Below, one piece after another: positions 34,882 through 43,889 of a stretch of DNA of 53,786 bases. This stretch comes from CAZNYN01 sp964422205 (GTDB taxonomy: Bacteria > Synergistota > Synergistia > Synergistales > Synergistaceae). Every line of letters begins with the position of its first letter. Position 1 is the first letter of the stretch. Made by a program: the position numbers and the translations under genes. Under the pieces are notes generated by a model. That model was not told the DNA's origin and searched no databases. It worked only from the letters and a program-made list of their open reading frames with translations. The stretch covers positions 1 through 53,786 of the forward strand of contig CAYRAI010000012.1 in NCBI GenBank assembly GCA_964422205.1, given 5' to 3'.

Positions 34882-37533
34882 TTAACCCTTTGCTTTCATC
34901 ATAGATTCAAATATTTCAGGCGCCTTCTGAACGGCTTCGTTTAACTTTGAAGCGTCTGCGGCACCACCCTGAGCGAGTGTCGGGCTGCCGCCGCCTTTGC
35001 CGCCCAAAATAGCGGCAACTTCTTTGAGGAGTTTGCCCGCGTGCGCGCCTTTTTCAACGGCATCGGGGCTTGCCATGGCTGTGAGAGAAACTCTTTTTTC
35101 CTCACCGACTCCGGCAAGAAGCATCGCAGCTACGGGATATTTCTGTCTTATTCTGTCTCCGACCTGCCTTAGAAGGTCTGGAGTAATACCTTCAAATTTT
35201 TCGACTATGAGGTCAACTCCACTGACTGTCGCGCAAGGCTTTACACTGTTCTCAATGTCAGCCATCGCCGCCTTGACCTGGAGCTCTCTGTTCTTTCTTT
35301 CAAGCACCTTTTTCTCGTCGAGCAGTTCTTCGACTCTGCTTACTACGGAGTCTGTGTCCTCTCCGAGCATTGTCATCATGGAAGAAACCGCAAAGCCCAT
35401 GTGCTGGAAGAGCTTCTGAGCAGGATATCCAGCAATCGCGTTAATTCTGCGTATGCCAGAGCCTATACCCTCTTCCCTGATTATCTTAACAAGGCCGATT
35501 TCGCCTGTATTTTTGACGTGTGTTCCTCCGCAGAGCTCCGTTGAGAAGCCCTTTATGTCAAGAACCCGTACCTCGTCGCCGTACTTTTCGTCAAAGAGAG
35601 CGCGCGCTCCCGACTTCTTTGCTTCTTCTATGGGCATAACCGTAGTCGTAACAGGGATTGTCGCAAGCACCTCTTCGTATACTATCCTCTCCACCTCACG
35701 CAGCTGATCGAGCGTTACGGGAGTAAAGTGGTTAAAGTCAAAGCGGAGGAATGTCGGAGTTACAACAGAACCTGCCTGTCTTACATGTTTTCCGAGCACT
35801 CTTGTCAGTGCTTCATGGAGAAGGTGCGTCGCAGTATGGTGGCGCTGAATATCTTTTCTGCGCTCAATGTCTATCTTAGCGCTTACTTTCATGCCTGGTG
35901 TGAGAGTGCCTTTTTTGATAATACCCTTGTGTACGATAAGGTCCGCTACGGGAAATACTGTGTCGATAACTTCAAATACAAAATTGTCCGCGGTTATTGT
36001 GCCGGTATCTCCGACCTGTCCGCCCTTCTCTGCATAAAAAGGTGTGGTGCTCAGCACTATTTCTGCCTCGCAGCCTTCGGCGACGGAATCTCTGAGCTCG
36101 CCTTCCGCTATGACAGAGACAATTTCCGCTTCCGCTTCCGTCTCAGTGTAGCCGCAGAAGTGACTGGCTCCTATTTTGTCCTCAAGGATAGTATAGACGT
36201 TCTTTGATATGACACTGCTCGTCTGCTTGCTGGAAGCTCTTGCACGCTCACGCTGCTCTTCCATAGCCGCATTAAAGCCGTCTTTGTCTATGGTTATAGA
36301 ACGCTCTTCACACATTTCCTCCGTCAGTTCAAGGGGGAAACCAAAGGTATCATAAAGAACAAATGCCACTTCGCCCGAAAGCACTTTTTTATTCTCCGAA
36401 ATGAGCTTCTGGACTTCCGACTCCAACAGCTCACTTCCCTGAGTAAGAGTCTTTGAGAATCTGTCTTCCTCTGTGCTCAGAATCTGCTCAATTGTCGAGT
36501 TCTGCTCCAAAAGCTCCGTATATTCGTCTCCGACAGAGTTTCTGACTACAGGCAAAAGATCTGTAAGGAATGGTTTTTCTATTCCGAGAAGTCTCCCGTA
36601 TCGTACACTGCGTCTGATAAGGCGTCTTAAAACATATCCGCCTCCGTCGTTTGCGGGCAGTATTCCATCGGCAATCATAAAGGCTGCTGCTCTGGCATGG
36701 TCAGAAATTACCTTTACTGCCATATCTTTTTTGGGGTCTGAGCCGTATGTTACTCCGCTGATTTCACAGGCTTTGTCTATTATTGGCTTAAAGAGATCTG
36801 TCTCAAAGTCAGTCCTTGTTCTCTGAACGACAGACGAGAGTCTCTCAAGCCCCATGCCGGTGTCTATATTTTTCTTCGGCAGAGGGGTGAGATTGCCGGC
36901 TTCATCCCTGTTGTACTGCATGAAAACTAGATTCCAAATTTCAAGGTATCTGTCGCAGTCGCAGCCTACTCCGCAGGTAGGTTTGCCGCAGGAAAATTCA
37001 GGTCCCTGGTCGTAAATGATTTCGGAGCATGGACCGCATGGGCCTACGGGGCCGGCCGCCCAGAAATTATCATCTGCGCCGAGCCTTACGATATGGTCTT
37101 CGCTAAGCCCCACTTTGTCGCGCCATATATCATGAGCTTCGTCATCGTCAAGATACACCGTTGCATAGAGGCGTTCCGGTTCGAGTCCCACTCTTTCCGT
37201 TAGGAATTCCCATGACCAAGGTATTATTTCGTTTTTAAAATAATCTCCAAAGCTGAAGTTGCCGAGCATTTCAAAGAACGTGTGGTGTCTTGCCGTGCGT
37301 CCGACATTTTCTATGTCGTTTGTACGTACACATTTCTGAGATGTCGTAGCTCTTGTAACTTCCGGAGTTTTAATGCCAAGGAAATACTGCTTGAAAGGAA
37401 CCATACCCGCTATTGTAAATAGAAGAGTAGGGTCGTCCGGAACTAATGAAAAACTGTGATAACGCTTGCATCCTTTTTCCTCAAAGAAATTAAGAAAGAG
37501 CTCCCTCAATTCCTTTCCGCTTCTGTACTGCAT
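34882..37533 (-). CDS. alaS: Alanyl-tRNA synthetase
   Basis: The 883-aa class II synthetase charges and proofreads tRNA-Ala. It has the catalytic domain (HHTFFEMLGNFSFG, motif 2 region), a tRNA-binding helical region, the editing domain with zinc-type ligands (HHTATHLLH and STELCGGTHV), then the C-Ala/DHHA1 domain ending GGKGGGSPTLAQGG. AGGAGG lies upstream of the ATG. It leads the alaS-ruvX-mutS-mutL-miaA-ispH-rpsA run. No T-box leader is visible in the 36-base gap upstream. Confidence 0.97.
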   Translation of the reverse strand: MQYRSGKELRELFLNFFEEKGCKRYHSFSLVPDDPTLLFTIAGMVPFKQYFLGIKTPEVTRATTSQKCVRTNDIENVGRTARHHTFFEMLGNFSFGDYFKNEIIPWSWEFLTERVGLEPERLYATVYLDDDEAHDIWRDKVGLSEDHIVRLGADDNFWAAGPVGPCGPCSEIIYDQGPEFSCGKPTCGVGCDCDRYLEIWNLVFMQYNRDEAGNLTPLPKKNIDTGMGLERLSSVVQRTRTDFETDLFKPIIDKACEISGVTYGSDPKKDMAVKVISDHARAAAFMIADGILPANDGGGYVLRRLIRRSVRYGRLLGIEKPFLTDLLPVVRNSVGDEYTELLEQNSTIEQILSTEEDRFSKTLTQGSELLESEVQKLISENKKVLSGEVAFVLYDTFGFPLELTEEMCEERSITIDKDGFNAAMEEQRERARASSKQTSSVISKNVYTILEDKIGASHFCGYTETEAEAEIVSVIAEGELRDSVAEGCEAEIVLSTTPFYAEKGGQVGDTGTITADNFVFEVIDTVFPVADLIVHKGIIKKGTLTPGMKVSAKIDIERRKDIQRHHTATHLLHEALTRVLGKHVRQAGSVVTPTFLRFDFNHFTPVTLDQLREVERIVYEEVLATIPVTTTVMPIEEAKKSGARALFDEKYGDEVRVLDIKGFSTELCGGTHVKNTGEIGLVKIIREEGIGSGIRRINAIAGYPAQKLFQHMGFAVSSMMTMLGEDTDSVVSRVEELLDEKKVLERKNRELQVKAAMADIENSVKPCATVSGVDLIVEKFEGITPDLLRQVGDRIRQKYPVAAMLLAGVGEEKRVSLTAMASPDAVEKGAHAGKLLKEVAAILGGKGGGSPTLAQGGAADASKLNEAVQKAPEIFESMMKAKG

Positions 37534-37569
37534 GATACCTTCCTCCTGTAATCTTTAAAAGTTAAAAAA

Positions 37570-38847
37570 CTATTTGTTTGTAAGATATTTTCTTGCTTCC
37601 TGCGCTTCCGAAATTACTTTGTCTCTGTCTATGGTACTAAAAATACCATTTTCGTACAATGTTGTGCCTGCTACAATTGTTGCCGCAACATCGGCAGATG
37701 AGCCGGCATATACAATATATCCAGGAAGGTTATCAAGATCCCAGCCTACATAATTAGGCTTATCAAGATCAACAAGCATTATGTCCGCCGTAAAGCCTTC
37801 CTTTATAAGCCCGGTCTTTTCAAAGCCCAAAGCTCTTGCACCTGCAGCTGTAGCCATATTGAACACTTCTGACGAAGTCATAACAGTCGGGTCGCTTGTT
37901 GTACATTTATGGATAAGAGCCGCACTTCTCATTTCGTCCCACATATCCAGCCTGTTGTTGCTTGCCGCTCCGTCTGTGCCAAGAGCAACGGAGACCCCGC
38001 TCTTTAAAAAGCCGCTGATTGGAGCAAATCCGCTTGCCAGCTTCAAGTTGCTCTTTGGATTATGCACAAGCGTAATGTTGTCTTTCGCGTAGAAGTCTAT
38101 ATTTTCCTTTTTGATATATACACAGTGAGCCAATATCAAATGGCTGACTTCGGCAAGACCTGTTTTGACTAAATAGTCCTCAGGAGAAATTACACCTTCG
38201 TTTCCGCTGTTGGCCCAGTCATATTGTGTCTCAAGCCAGTGCAGCTGTATAGATAAATTGTACTCAGCCGCTTTTTGCGCTACTTTCGTCATTAATTCAT
38301 TGGGAACCGTATATGGCGCATGTGGCCCGAGCTGGATCGTGACAAGTCCCTCTGCTCCGTTGTAATCGCGAGCCAGATCAAGGTTCTCTTTTAGCCTTGT
38401 TCCGTCTGAGTCTCCGACTATGCCTCTTGAGAGTCCGCATCTGATGCCTGTTTCAAGAGATGCCTCGGCAACTCTGTCCATGCTGAAGTACATATCGGCA
38501 AAGCATGTGGTGCCTGTTGAAAGCATCTCCATGTGGGCCAGCTTTGTGCCGATTTTTATTATATCTCCGTTAAGTCTGTTCTCCACCGGCCATATCCTTT
38601 TTTCAAGCCACTCCATAAGAGGAAGTTCCTCTCCAAGTCCGCGCAGCAGCGTCATTGCGGCGTGTCCGTGGGCATTTACAAAGCCGGGAAGAAAAGCGAC
38701 CTTACCCCTTCCGTCAAACCCGTTTCCTGCAGCTGTTCCGGCTGGAAGTATTGATTCTATGATATTACCGTTTATTACTACATCGCTCATCTCCGCCGAT
38801 TTGCGCGAAGCATCCCATACAACGACATTTTTATATAAACTGATCAT
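37570..38847 (-). CDS. mtaD: MTA/SAH deaminase, amidohydrolase superfamily
   Basis: This 425-aa amidohydrolase resembles 5-methylthioadenosine/S-adenosylhomocysteine deaminases. Metal and catalytic residues are visible: HGH in GFVNAHGHAAM, His in LGPHAPYT, HW in QLHWLET, a His in LILAHCVYI and the Asp in ALGTDGAASNN. It converts the adenine moiety to hypoxanthine, giving S-inosylhomocysteine or methylthioinosine. It starts 1 nt after ahcY and shares the run with mtnA, which supports SAH/MTA recycling over guanine or atrazine-type substrates. Exact substrate is inference. Confidence 0.88.
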   Translation of the reverse strand: MISLYKNVVVWDASRKSAEMSDVVINGNIIESILPAGTAAGNGFDGRGKVAFLPGFVNAHGHAAMTLLRGLGEELPLMEWLEKRIWPVENRLNGDIIKIGTKLAHMEMLSTGTTCFADMYFSMDRVAEASLETGIRCGLSRGIVGDSDGTRLKENLDLARDYNGAEGLVTIQLGPHAPYTVPNELMTKVAQKAAEYNLSIQLHWLETQYDWANSGNEGVISPEDYLVKTGLAEVSHLILAHCVYIKKENIDFYAKDNITLVHNPKSNLKLASGFAPISGFLKSGVSVALGTDGAASNNRLDMWDEMRSAALIHKCTTSDPTVMTSSEVFNMATAAGARALGFEKTGLIKEGFTADIMLVDLDKPNYVGWDLDNLPGYIVYAGSSADVAATIVAGTTLYENGIFSTIDRDKVISEAQEARKYLTNK

Positions 38848-38848
38848 A

Positions 38849-40096
38849 CTACTCCCTCCAGCTTGCTAAATATTCAACCTGCTCATCTGTAAGAGTTTCT
38901 ATCTTAATACCTAAAGATTCAAGTTTAAGCTCAGCAATATTTTTGTCAAGTTCTTCCGGAACATTGTAAAGTCCCGGGGTAAGCTTTGTTTTAGTAATGT
39001 ATATCGCGGAAAGAAGCTGCATTGCAAAGCTTAAGTCCATTATTTCAACGGGATGACCGTCTCCAGCGGCAAGGTTGACTAGACGTCCCTCACCCAAAAG
39101 ATGAAGCCTTCTGCCGTCGGAAAGGATGTATGTATCTATATTGTCTCTTGATTTCATTGTATCAGCCGCAAGCTCTTTGAGGTCGGGAACATAAACTTCC
39201 ACATCAAAGTGTCCTGCGTTGCATAACAGCACTCCGTCCTTCATATTGACAAAATGCTCTTTGCGTATAACCTTTGTATTGCCTGTAACTGATATAAAAA
39301 TATCGCCTATTTTGCTTGCACTCTCCATATCCATCACAGAGTACCCGTCCATCAGAGCCTCAAGTGCGCGGTGCGGATCGACCTCGACGACTATTACCTT
39401 TGCTCCTAGGCCCGATGCCCTGCGTGAAGCTCCCTTACCACACCAACCGTAACCTGCTACCACAACGTTTTTGCCAGCTACAATTAGGTTTGTCGTTCTT
39501 GTTATTGCATCCCATACAGACTGCCCTGTTCCGTAGCGATTATCAAAAAGGTGTTTGCTCTGAGCGTCATTGACGGCAAGCATCGGGAACGGGAGCACTC
39601 CTTCCGCATCCATTGCGCGAAGGCGCTTAATCCCTGTTGTCGTCTCTTCACAGCCTCCGAGTATGCTGGAAATTAAGTCACGGCGCTCATTGATAATCAT
39701 GGATACGACATCGCCGCCGTCGTCTATGATTACCTGAGGATCCCATTTAAGCATCTCTCTGAGGTTCTCACTGTACTCATCCGTACTCATTCCCCTTCTG
39801 CTGAAAACGTGTACTCCTTCTTCAACAAGAGCGGCGCAGACGGGATCCTGTGTTGAGAGAGGGTTGCTGCCGGCTGTAACCACTGTAGCCCCGAGAGAAT
39901 GCATAACTTTGAGAAGGCACGCTGTCTTAGCCTCAAGGTGAAGGCACGTCCCGACCACCAACCCCGCAAGAGGCTGCTGTGAGGACTCCTTTTCGGCTAT
40001 AAGCCTAAGAACAGGCATATACTGCCAAGCCCAATCTATTCTTCTGTGACCTTCGGGAGCGAGTTTTATATCCGCAATTTTAAATTCGTTCTTCAT
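38849..40096 (-). CDS. ahcY: S-adenosylhomocysteine hydrolase family protein
   Basis: This 415-aa NAD-dependent hydrolase splits S-adenosylhomocysteine, or its inosyl form, into homocysteine and nucleoside. It has the Rossmann motif VVAGYGWCGKG near residue 215, NDAQSKHLFDNRYGTGQS with catalytic Lys and Asp, and GHFDVE. It belongs to the shorter form without the insertion seen in many proteobacterial and eukaryotic enzymes. Its tight pairing with the deaminase gene raises the possibility that it acts on S-inosylhomocysteine, as reported for a methanogen homologue. Confidence 0.93.
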   Translation of the reverse strand: MKNEFKIADIKLAPEGHRRIDWAWQYMPVLRLIAEKESSQQPLAGLVVGTCLHLEAKTACLLKVMHSLGATVVTAGSNPLSTQDPVCAALVEEGVHVFSRRGMSTDEYSENLREMLKWDPQVIIDDGGDVVSMIINERRDLISSILGGCEETTTGIKRLRAMDAEGVLPFPMLAVNDAQSKHLFDNRYGTGQSVWDAITRTTNLIVAGKNVVVAGYGWCGKGASRRASGLGAKVIVVEVDPHRALEALMDGYSVMDMESASKIGDIFISVTGNTKVIRKEHFVNMKDGVLLCNAGHFDVEVYVPDLKELAADTMKSRDNIDTYILSDGRRLHLLGEGRLVNLAAGDGHPVEIMDLSFAMQLLSAIYITKTKLTPGLYNVPEELDKNIAELKLESLGIKIETLTDEQVEYLASWRE

Positions 40097-40126
40097 TATT
40101 TTATGCTTCCTCTCTGAGTCTTATTA

Positions 40127-41146
40127 TTATCTGTTTTTAAAAATTTTGCCTATGCTCTCTGAATATGGCTTCGTTAATACGCCATGTTCCGTGATTATGC
40201 CCGATACCAAGTCGGAAGGAGTCACATCAAAAGCGGGATTCCAGATCTTTATCCTATTTGGAATTATCTCTGCCTCCCCTATTCGGCGCACCTCGTCCGC
40301 GCTGCGTTCCTCTATCGGAATAGCAGCTCCGTTCGGACATGATATATCAATAGTGCTTATTGGGGCTGCTATATAAAACGGCACATTATGCCGCTTAGCA
40401 GCTATGGCAAGTCCGTAAGTTCCTATTTTATTCGCTGTGTCTCCGTTAGCCGCTATTCTGTCAGCTCCCGTCACAACAGCATCTATTTTTCTTTGAGACA
40501 TCAAAAATGCGGACATTGAATCACATATTACCGTAACATCAAATCCGTCTTCAAAAAGTTCAAAAGCCGTAAGCCTTCCGCCCTGCAGGCGGGGGCGAGT
40601 CTCATCGGCAAATATTTTCAGTTTTTTACCGTTTTCTGCTGCTGCACGGAACACTCCGAGCGCCGTTCCGTAACCGGCAGTCGCCAAAGAGCCTGCATTA
40701 CAGTGAGTTATCACAGTACATGAATCCGGCAGCAGCTCCTGGCCGAAACGAGATAATTGTTTATTTATTTGGATATCATCCGAGTGCATCCTTACGGCCT
40801 CGGCAAGCATTATATCTGCAAGATTGGGCGAACCTTTATATTTTTTGTATGTATTGTGCATGCGTTCTATTGCCCAGTATAGATTTACAGCGGTGGGCCT
40901 TGTTGCCGCAAGACGTGTCAGAGCGTATTCTATCTTATTTGTATCCTCAAACGCGGCAAGAGCAGCTCCGTACGCTGCTGCGACTCCTATGGCAGGTGCG
41001 CCTCTTACTGTCATGTCTTCGATTGAGACGGCAATATCCTCATATGAACAACATTCTCTGAAAGATACGCATTCCGGTATTTTTCTTTGATCAAGCAGGA
41101 GCAGAGTCTTTGTCTCTGTCTTCCATTCAAGTGTCGGAGGAAGCAT
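40127..41146 (-). CDS. mtnA: Methylthioribose-1-phosphate isomerase
   Basis: This 339-aa isomerase of the eIF2B-like fold converts 5-methylthioribose 1-phosphate to methylthioribulose 1-phosphate. The RGAPAIGV substrate loop, catalytic Cys in THCNAGSLAT and Asp in VTGADRIAANGD are present. It salvages methylthioadenosine in the methionine or methylthio-sugar pathways. No mtnB-like aldolase or other later genes are in the window. Deaminase plus a phosphorylase (punA type) could supply its substrate. Confidence 0.93.
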   Translation of the reverse strand: MLPPTLEWKTETKTLLLLDQRKIPECVSFRECCSYEDIAVSIEDMTVRGAPAIGVAAAYGAALAAFEDTNKIEYALTRLAATRPTAVNLYWAIERMHNTYKKYKGSPNLADIMLAEAVRMHSDDIQINKQLSRFGQELLPDSCTVITHCNAGSLATAGYGTALGVFRAAAENGKKLKIFADETRPRLQGGRLTAFELFEDGFDVTVICDSMSAFLMSQRKIDAVVTGADRIAANGDTANKIGTYGLAIAAKRHNVPFYIAAPISTIDISCPNGAAIPIEERSADEVRRIGEAEIIPNRIKIWNPAFDVTPSDLVSGIITEHGVLTKPYSESIGKIFKNR

Positions 41147-41148
41147 CT

Positions 41149-42381
41149 CTAAAACTCCTTTATGCCGCTGCCATGGGTTATTTCATCAACAACAGCGGAG
41201 GCTCTTCCGTCTCTCATCTGGAGCGATATCCTGTCACCCAGCTTAAGAGTAACGGTATCCTTTATCATATTCCCCATACTGTCACGGCATATTGAGTATC
41301 CTTTTGAGAGGATATTAAGAGGAGATACGCCGTTTAGAGAGGCGGCCAATGCCGAAAGAGACGCATTGGAGATATCAATTTTATGGTTTACAGCGCGACT
41401 CATTCTTAATGCCGAATTTTCGGCAAAGTCAAGAGAGGGCTCAATTTTATTTTTAAGACACAGATAGACAAGCCTCTCCTTATCCGAAGAGACAATATCT
41501 GCTGCTTTGGCAATTTTAAAATTTAGTTTGTATAAAGCTGATTTTTTTATTGATTCGAGTTGAGAGTATATTTCCCGTCTGTCAGGAAACACTCTTTCCG
41601 CCGCTCCGGACGGAGTGGGAGCAGATGCGTCGGACGCCATATCGGCAAGAGTAAAATCTATCTGATGCCCAAGGCCCGTAATCACAGGAACAGAAGCCGA
41701 ACGTACAGCGCGCACGACTGCCTCGCTGTCAAATATGTCTAAATCATCACGGCTGCCGCCGCCTCGTGCAAGAATTATCAGAGACAGATTTTTAACACCA
41801 GAGAGAAGTTTGAATGCGTCAACAATTTCCTGCTCTGCAGCAAATCCCTGCATAAGACTTGGAATTACAATGATATCCGCTACCGGGTATCTTATGGATG
41901 ATATTTTGATAATGTCCTGCAGAGCCGCTCCTGTAGGAGATGTAATTACAGCAGCTCTTTCCGGAAAGAGCGGGATAGGACGTTTAACTTCGGGCGCAAA
42001 AAAACCTTCCTGAGCAAGTTTGTTTTTAAGCTGCTCCTTCGCCCTAGCTTTTGCTCCAGCTCCTATCGGAAGGAGTGTTGAAGCGTATATTTGGTACGAG
42101 CCGCGTGCGCCGTAGACATCGACACTGCCTCTTACAAGAACTTCGTCTCCATCCTTCGGCCACGACAAGACCGAAGATGCGTTTGAACGAAACAGCACAC
42201 ATGAAATGCGGCTCTCCCTGCCTAATATGGTAAAATACGAGTGACCGCTGCTGTGTTTTTTAAATCCCATAAGTTCGCCGCATACAGCAATATTCTGGAG
42301 CTCTCCGCAGGAGAATATTGCTTTTCTGATGCTTCCTGTTAACTCATCAACAGATACGGGCGTTTCTTTTTTTAGATACAT
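41149..42381 (-). CDS. xseA: Exodeoxyribonuclease VII large subunit
   Basis: XseA is the catalytic subunit of exonuclease VII, which degrades single-stranded DNA from both ends. The 410-aa protein has an N-terminal OB fold (residues 8-100), the catalytic domain with PTGAALQDI, the LARGGGSRDDL motif and GLGHQIDFTLADMASDA, then a coiled-coil segment and a C-terminal tail. The small subunit xseB is not next to it, although they often pair. It lies between nusB and mtnA with spacings of 2 and 5 nt. Confidence 0.94.
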   Translation of the reverse strand: MYLKKETPVSVDELTGSIRKAIFSCGELQNIAVCGELMGFKKHSSGHSYFTILGRESRISCVLFRSNASSVLSWPKDGDEVLVRGSVDVYGARGSYQIYASTLLPIGAGAKARAKEQLKNKLAQEGFFAPEVKRPIPLFPERAAVITSPTGAALQDIIKISSIRYPVADIIVIPSLMQGFAAEQEIVDAFKLLSGVKNLSLIILARGGGSRDDLDIFDSEAVVRAVRSASVPVITGLGHQIDFTLADMASDASAPTPSGAAERVFPDRREIYSQLESIKKSALYKLNFKIAKAADIVSSDKERLVYLCLKNKIEPSLDFAENSALRMSRAVNHKIDISNASLSALAASLNGVSPLNILSKGYSICRDSMGNMIKDTVTLKLGDRISLQMRDGRASAVVDEITHGSGIKEF

Positions 42382-42386
42382 AAAAT

Positions 42387-42815
42387 TTACTCTTGCTGGT
42401 TTTTGCGCACGATGCGTCCGAGCACGCCGTTGACAAATTTGCCTGAATCATCTGTTCCGTATGTTTTTGCAAGTTCAACTGCTTCGGATATAGCGACAGG
42501 AATTGGCACTCGCTTGCTTAAGACACCCTCATAGAGTGCTATGCTTATTACAGCCTTATCGACCGCGACCATGCGCTCAGGTCTCCAACCGATAATGTTT
42601 TCTCTTAAGAGTTCGGATATAGCATCTGCCTGTTCTCTAACACCAGTAAGCAATTCGCAGGCGTAGTCAAATACGCCTTCTTGTTCCTCATCTGAAGGAT
42701 AAAGCTCGATTGCGTCCAATATATCCGCTTCAGGCCTCATATCCATTTCATAAATCAGCTGCAGAGCTATTTCGCGTGATCTGTGGCGCAGCTGCGCCCT
42801 TGATGAATGACTCAA
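42387..42815 (-). CDS. nusB: Transcription antitermination protein NusB
   Basis: NusB binds boxA RNA with NusE (S10) for antitermination, mainly of rRNA operons. The 142-aa all-helical protein shows the family pattern: RSREIALQLIYEMD at the start, then RMVAVDKAVISIALYE and the C-terminal AVELAKTYGTDDSGKFVNGVLGRI. The start is TTG with GGAGA 7 nt upstream. It follows the Asp23 and membrane-protein genes, a neighbourhood also common in Firmicutes. Confidence 0.95.
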   Translation of the reverse strand: MSHSSRAQLRHRSREIALQLIYEMDMRPEADILDAIELYPSDEEQEGVFDYACELLTGVREQADAISELLRENIIGWRPERMVAVDKAVISIALYEGVLSKRVPIPVAISEAVELAKTYGTDDSGKFVNGVLGRIVRKNQQE

Positions 42816-42819
42816 CTAA

Positions 42820-43293
42820 TCATCTCCTGAACTGTTCCATTAATGCCGCTACCTGCTTTTGTCCGTCTTCCGTAAGGAATACCCAGGAGATTCCATAACC
42901 AATGACCGCTGCAAATATTGACCATAAAATTCCCTTAAATCCAAGATTCACAAGTGCTACAAAAGCCGCCGCTGCTCCTCCCCAGAAAATAGGCAGCATC
43001 CAAATGGGAGTTTTCTTTGGGTTGTCCTGAGGAGCTACATTTATCCAATTTATCTCCGCAGCGATGCCAGATTTTGCAAAAATTCCACTGAGCTTGCCTA
43101 TCAAAGCATCTTTTGATTCTTCCGACGATTTGTCAGGCAATGTTATAGAGATATACATAAGATTTTTTTCGCCTATAAAGGAAACTTCCTGACAATAGAA
43201 ATCCTTGGGAAGTTTCTTTACAATCATCTGCTTGAAAGAGTCTCCATCCAGCCAAATCTTGCCAAGTTCAGTTGTTGTCCATAAAAATAACAT
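42820..43293 (-). CDS. Small two-helix membrane protein of unknown function
   Basis: I do not recognise this 157-aa protein. The first 100 or so residues look soluble and mixed alpha/beta. Two hydrophobic helices follow, near residues 100-120 and 123-142, and the end is charged (DGQKQVAALMEQFRR). The preferred start is the ATG at 43293 with AGAGGT 6 nt upstream. It lies between asp23 and nusB. In Firmicutes an Asp23 membrane anchor (AmaP) occupies a similar neighbourhood, so an anchoring role is possible, but I see no sequence match. Confidence 0.75.
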   Translation of the reverse strand: MLFLWTTTELGKIWLDGDSFKQMIVKKLPKDFYCQEVSFIGEKNLMYISITLPDKSSEESKDALIGKLSGIFAKSGIAAEINWINVAPQDNPKKTPIWMLPIFWGGAAAAFVALVNLGFKGILWSIFAAVIGYGISWVFLTEDGQKQVAALMEQFRR

Positions 43294-43312
43294 GTCGACA
43301 CCTCTCAATAGA

Positions 43313-43344
43313 GGAGGCCGGATTCCTTTGGGATTCCGGCCTCC
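43313..43344 (-). other. Long GC-rich hairpin between asp23 and the membrane-protein gene
   Basis: On the minus strand, GGAGGCCGGA pairs perfectly with TCCGGCCTCC, extended by three more pairs after one mismatch, around a CAAA loop. No T run follows, so it is not a standard terminator. It sits 20 bases upstream of the next gene's ATG and could act as a processing or stability element, or a weak terminator. Confidence 0.65.
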
Positions 43345-43361
43345 GAGATTAACTAGCTTAT

Positions 43362-43835
43362 TCAGGCCTCTTCGTTAAAGGAACTGTAAGACGCGTCTGC
43401 AGGCTGTGAAGCCTCCTGCGGAGATTTATCAGCGAAAGAAATTCCCTGTACGTAGATATTGACACCTTTTATTGAATATCCCGTAAAGCGTTCTATCTGC
43501 TCTTTTACGGCTTCCTGTACATCCCAACATACATCAGGTATGCGCAGACCATATTTAACAGAGATATATGCGTCAACAAGTATTTCGGGAGAATCTCCGT
43601 CAGAGATTGAAATTCTGACTCCGTTGACAGTCTTCCTTCCGAGACGCAGATTGGCCATGAGTCCTGGATTAGCGGGAGAGACACCTTCCACGCTGTTTAA
43701 TGCTTTTGTGGCCAGCTGAGCTATTACATCCTCAGAAATACGAATTTTACCTTCGAGGTTCGACTGGTCAATAGACGAGCCTGCATCAATTACGTCATCT
43801 TGCATAACACCGCTGCCGTTATTGGATTCAACCAT
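43362..43835 (-). CDS. Asp23/Gls24 family envelope stress protein
   Basis: This 157-aa protein matches the alkaline shock protein 23 family. The core EGKIRISEDVIAQLATKALNSVEGV, GVRISI, VDAYISVKYG and VQEAVKEQIERFTGY (positions about 28-130) is well conserved. The N- and C-terminal extensions are acidic or Ser-rich. Family members occur in many Firmicutes, where they act at the cell envelope. AAAGGAGGT lies 8 nt upstream of the ATG. A soluble form is expected, since no membrane helix is seen. Confidence 0.92.
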   Translation of the reverse strand: MVESNNGSGVMQDDVIDAGSSIDQSNLEGKIRISEDVIAQLATKALNSVEGVSPANPGLMANLRLGRKTVNGVRISISDGDSPEILVDAYISVKYGLRIPDVCWDVQEAVKEQIERFTGYSIKGVNIYVQGISFADKSPQEASQPADASYSSFNEEA

Positions 43836-43889
43836 GCGGTAATACCTCCTTTGACTTAAAAGACACCTGTTATTTCACATTTTTGTATG

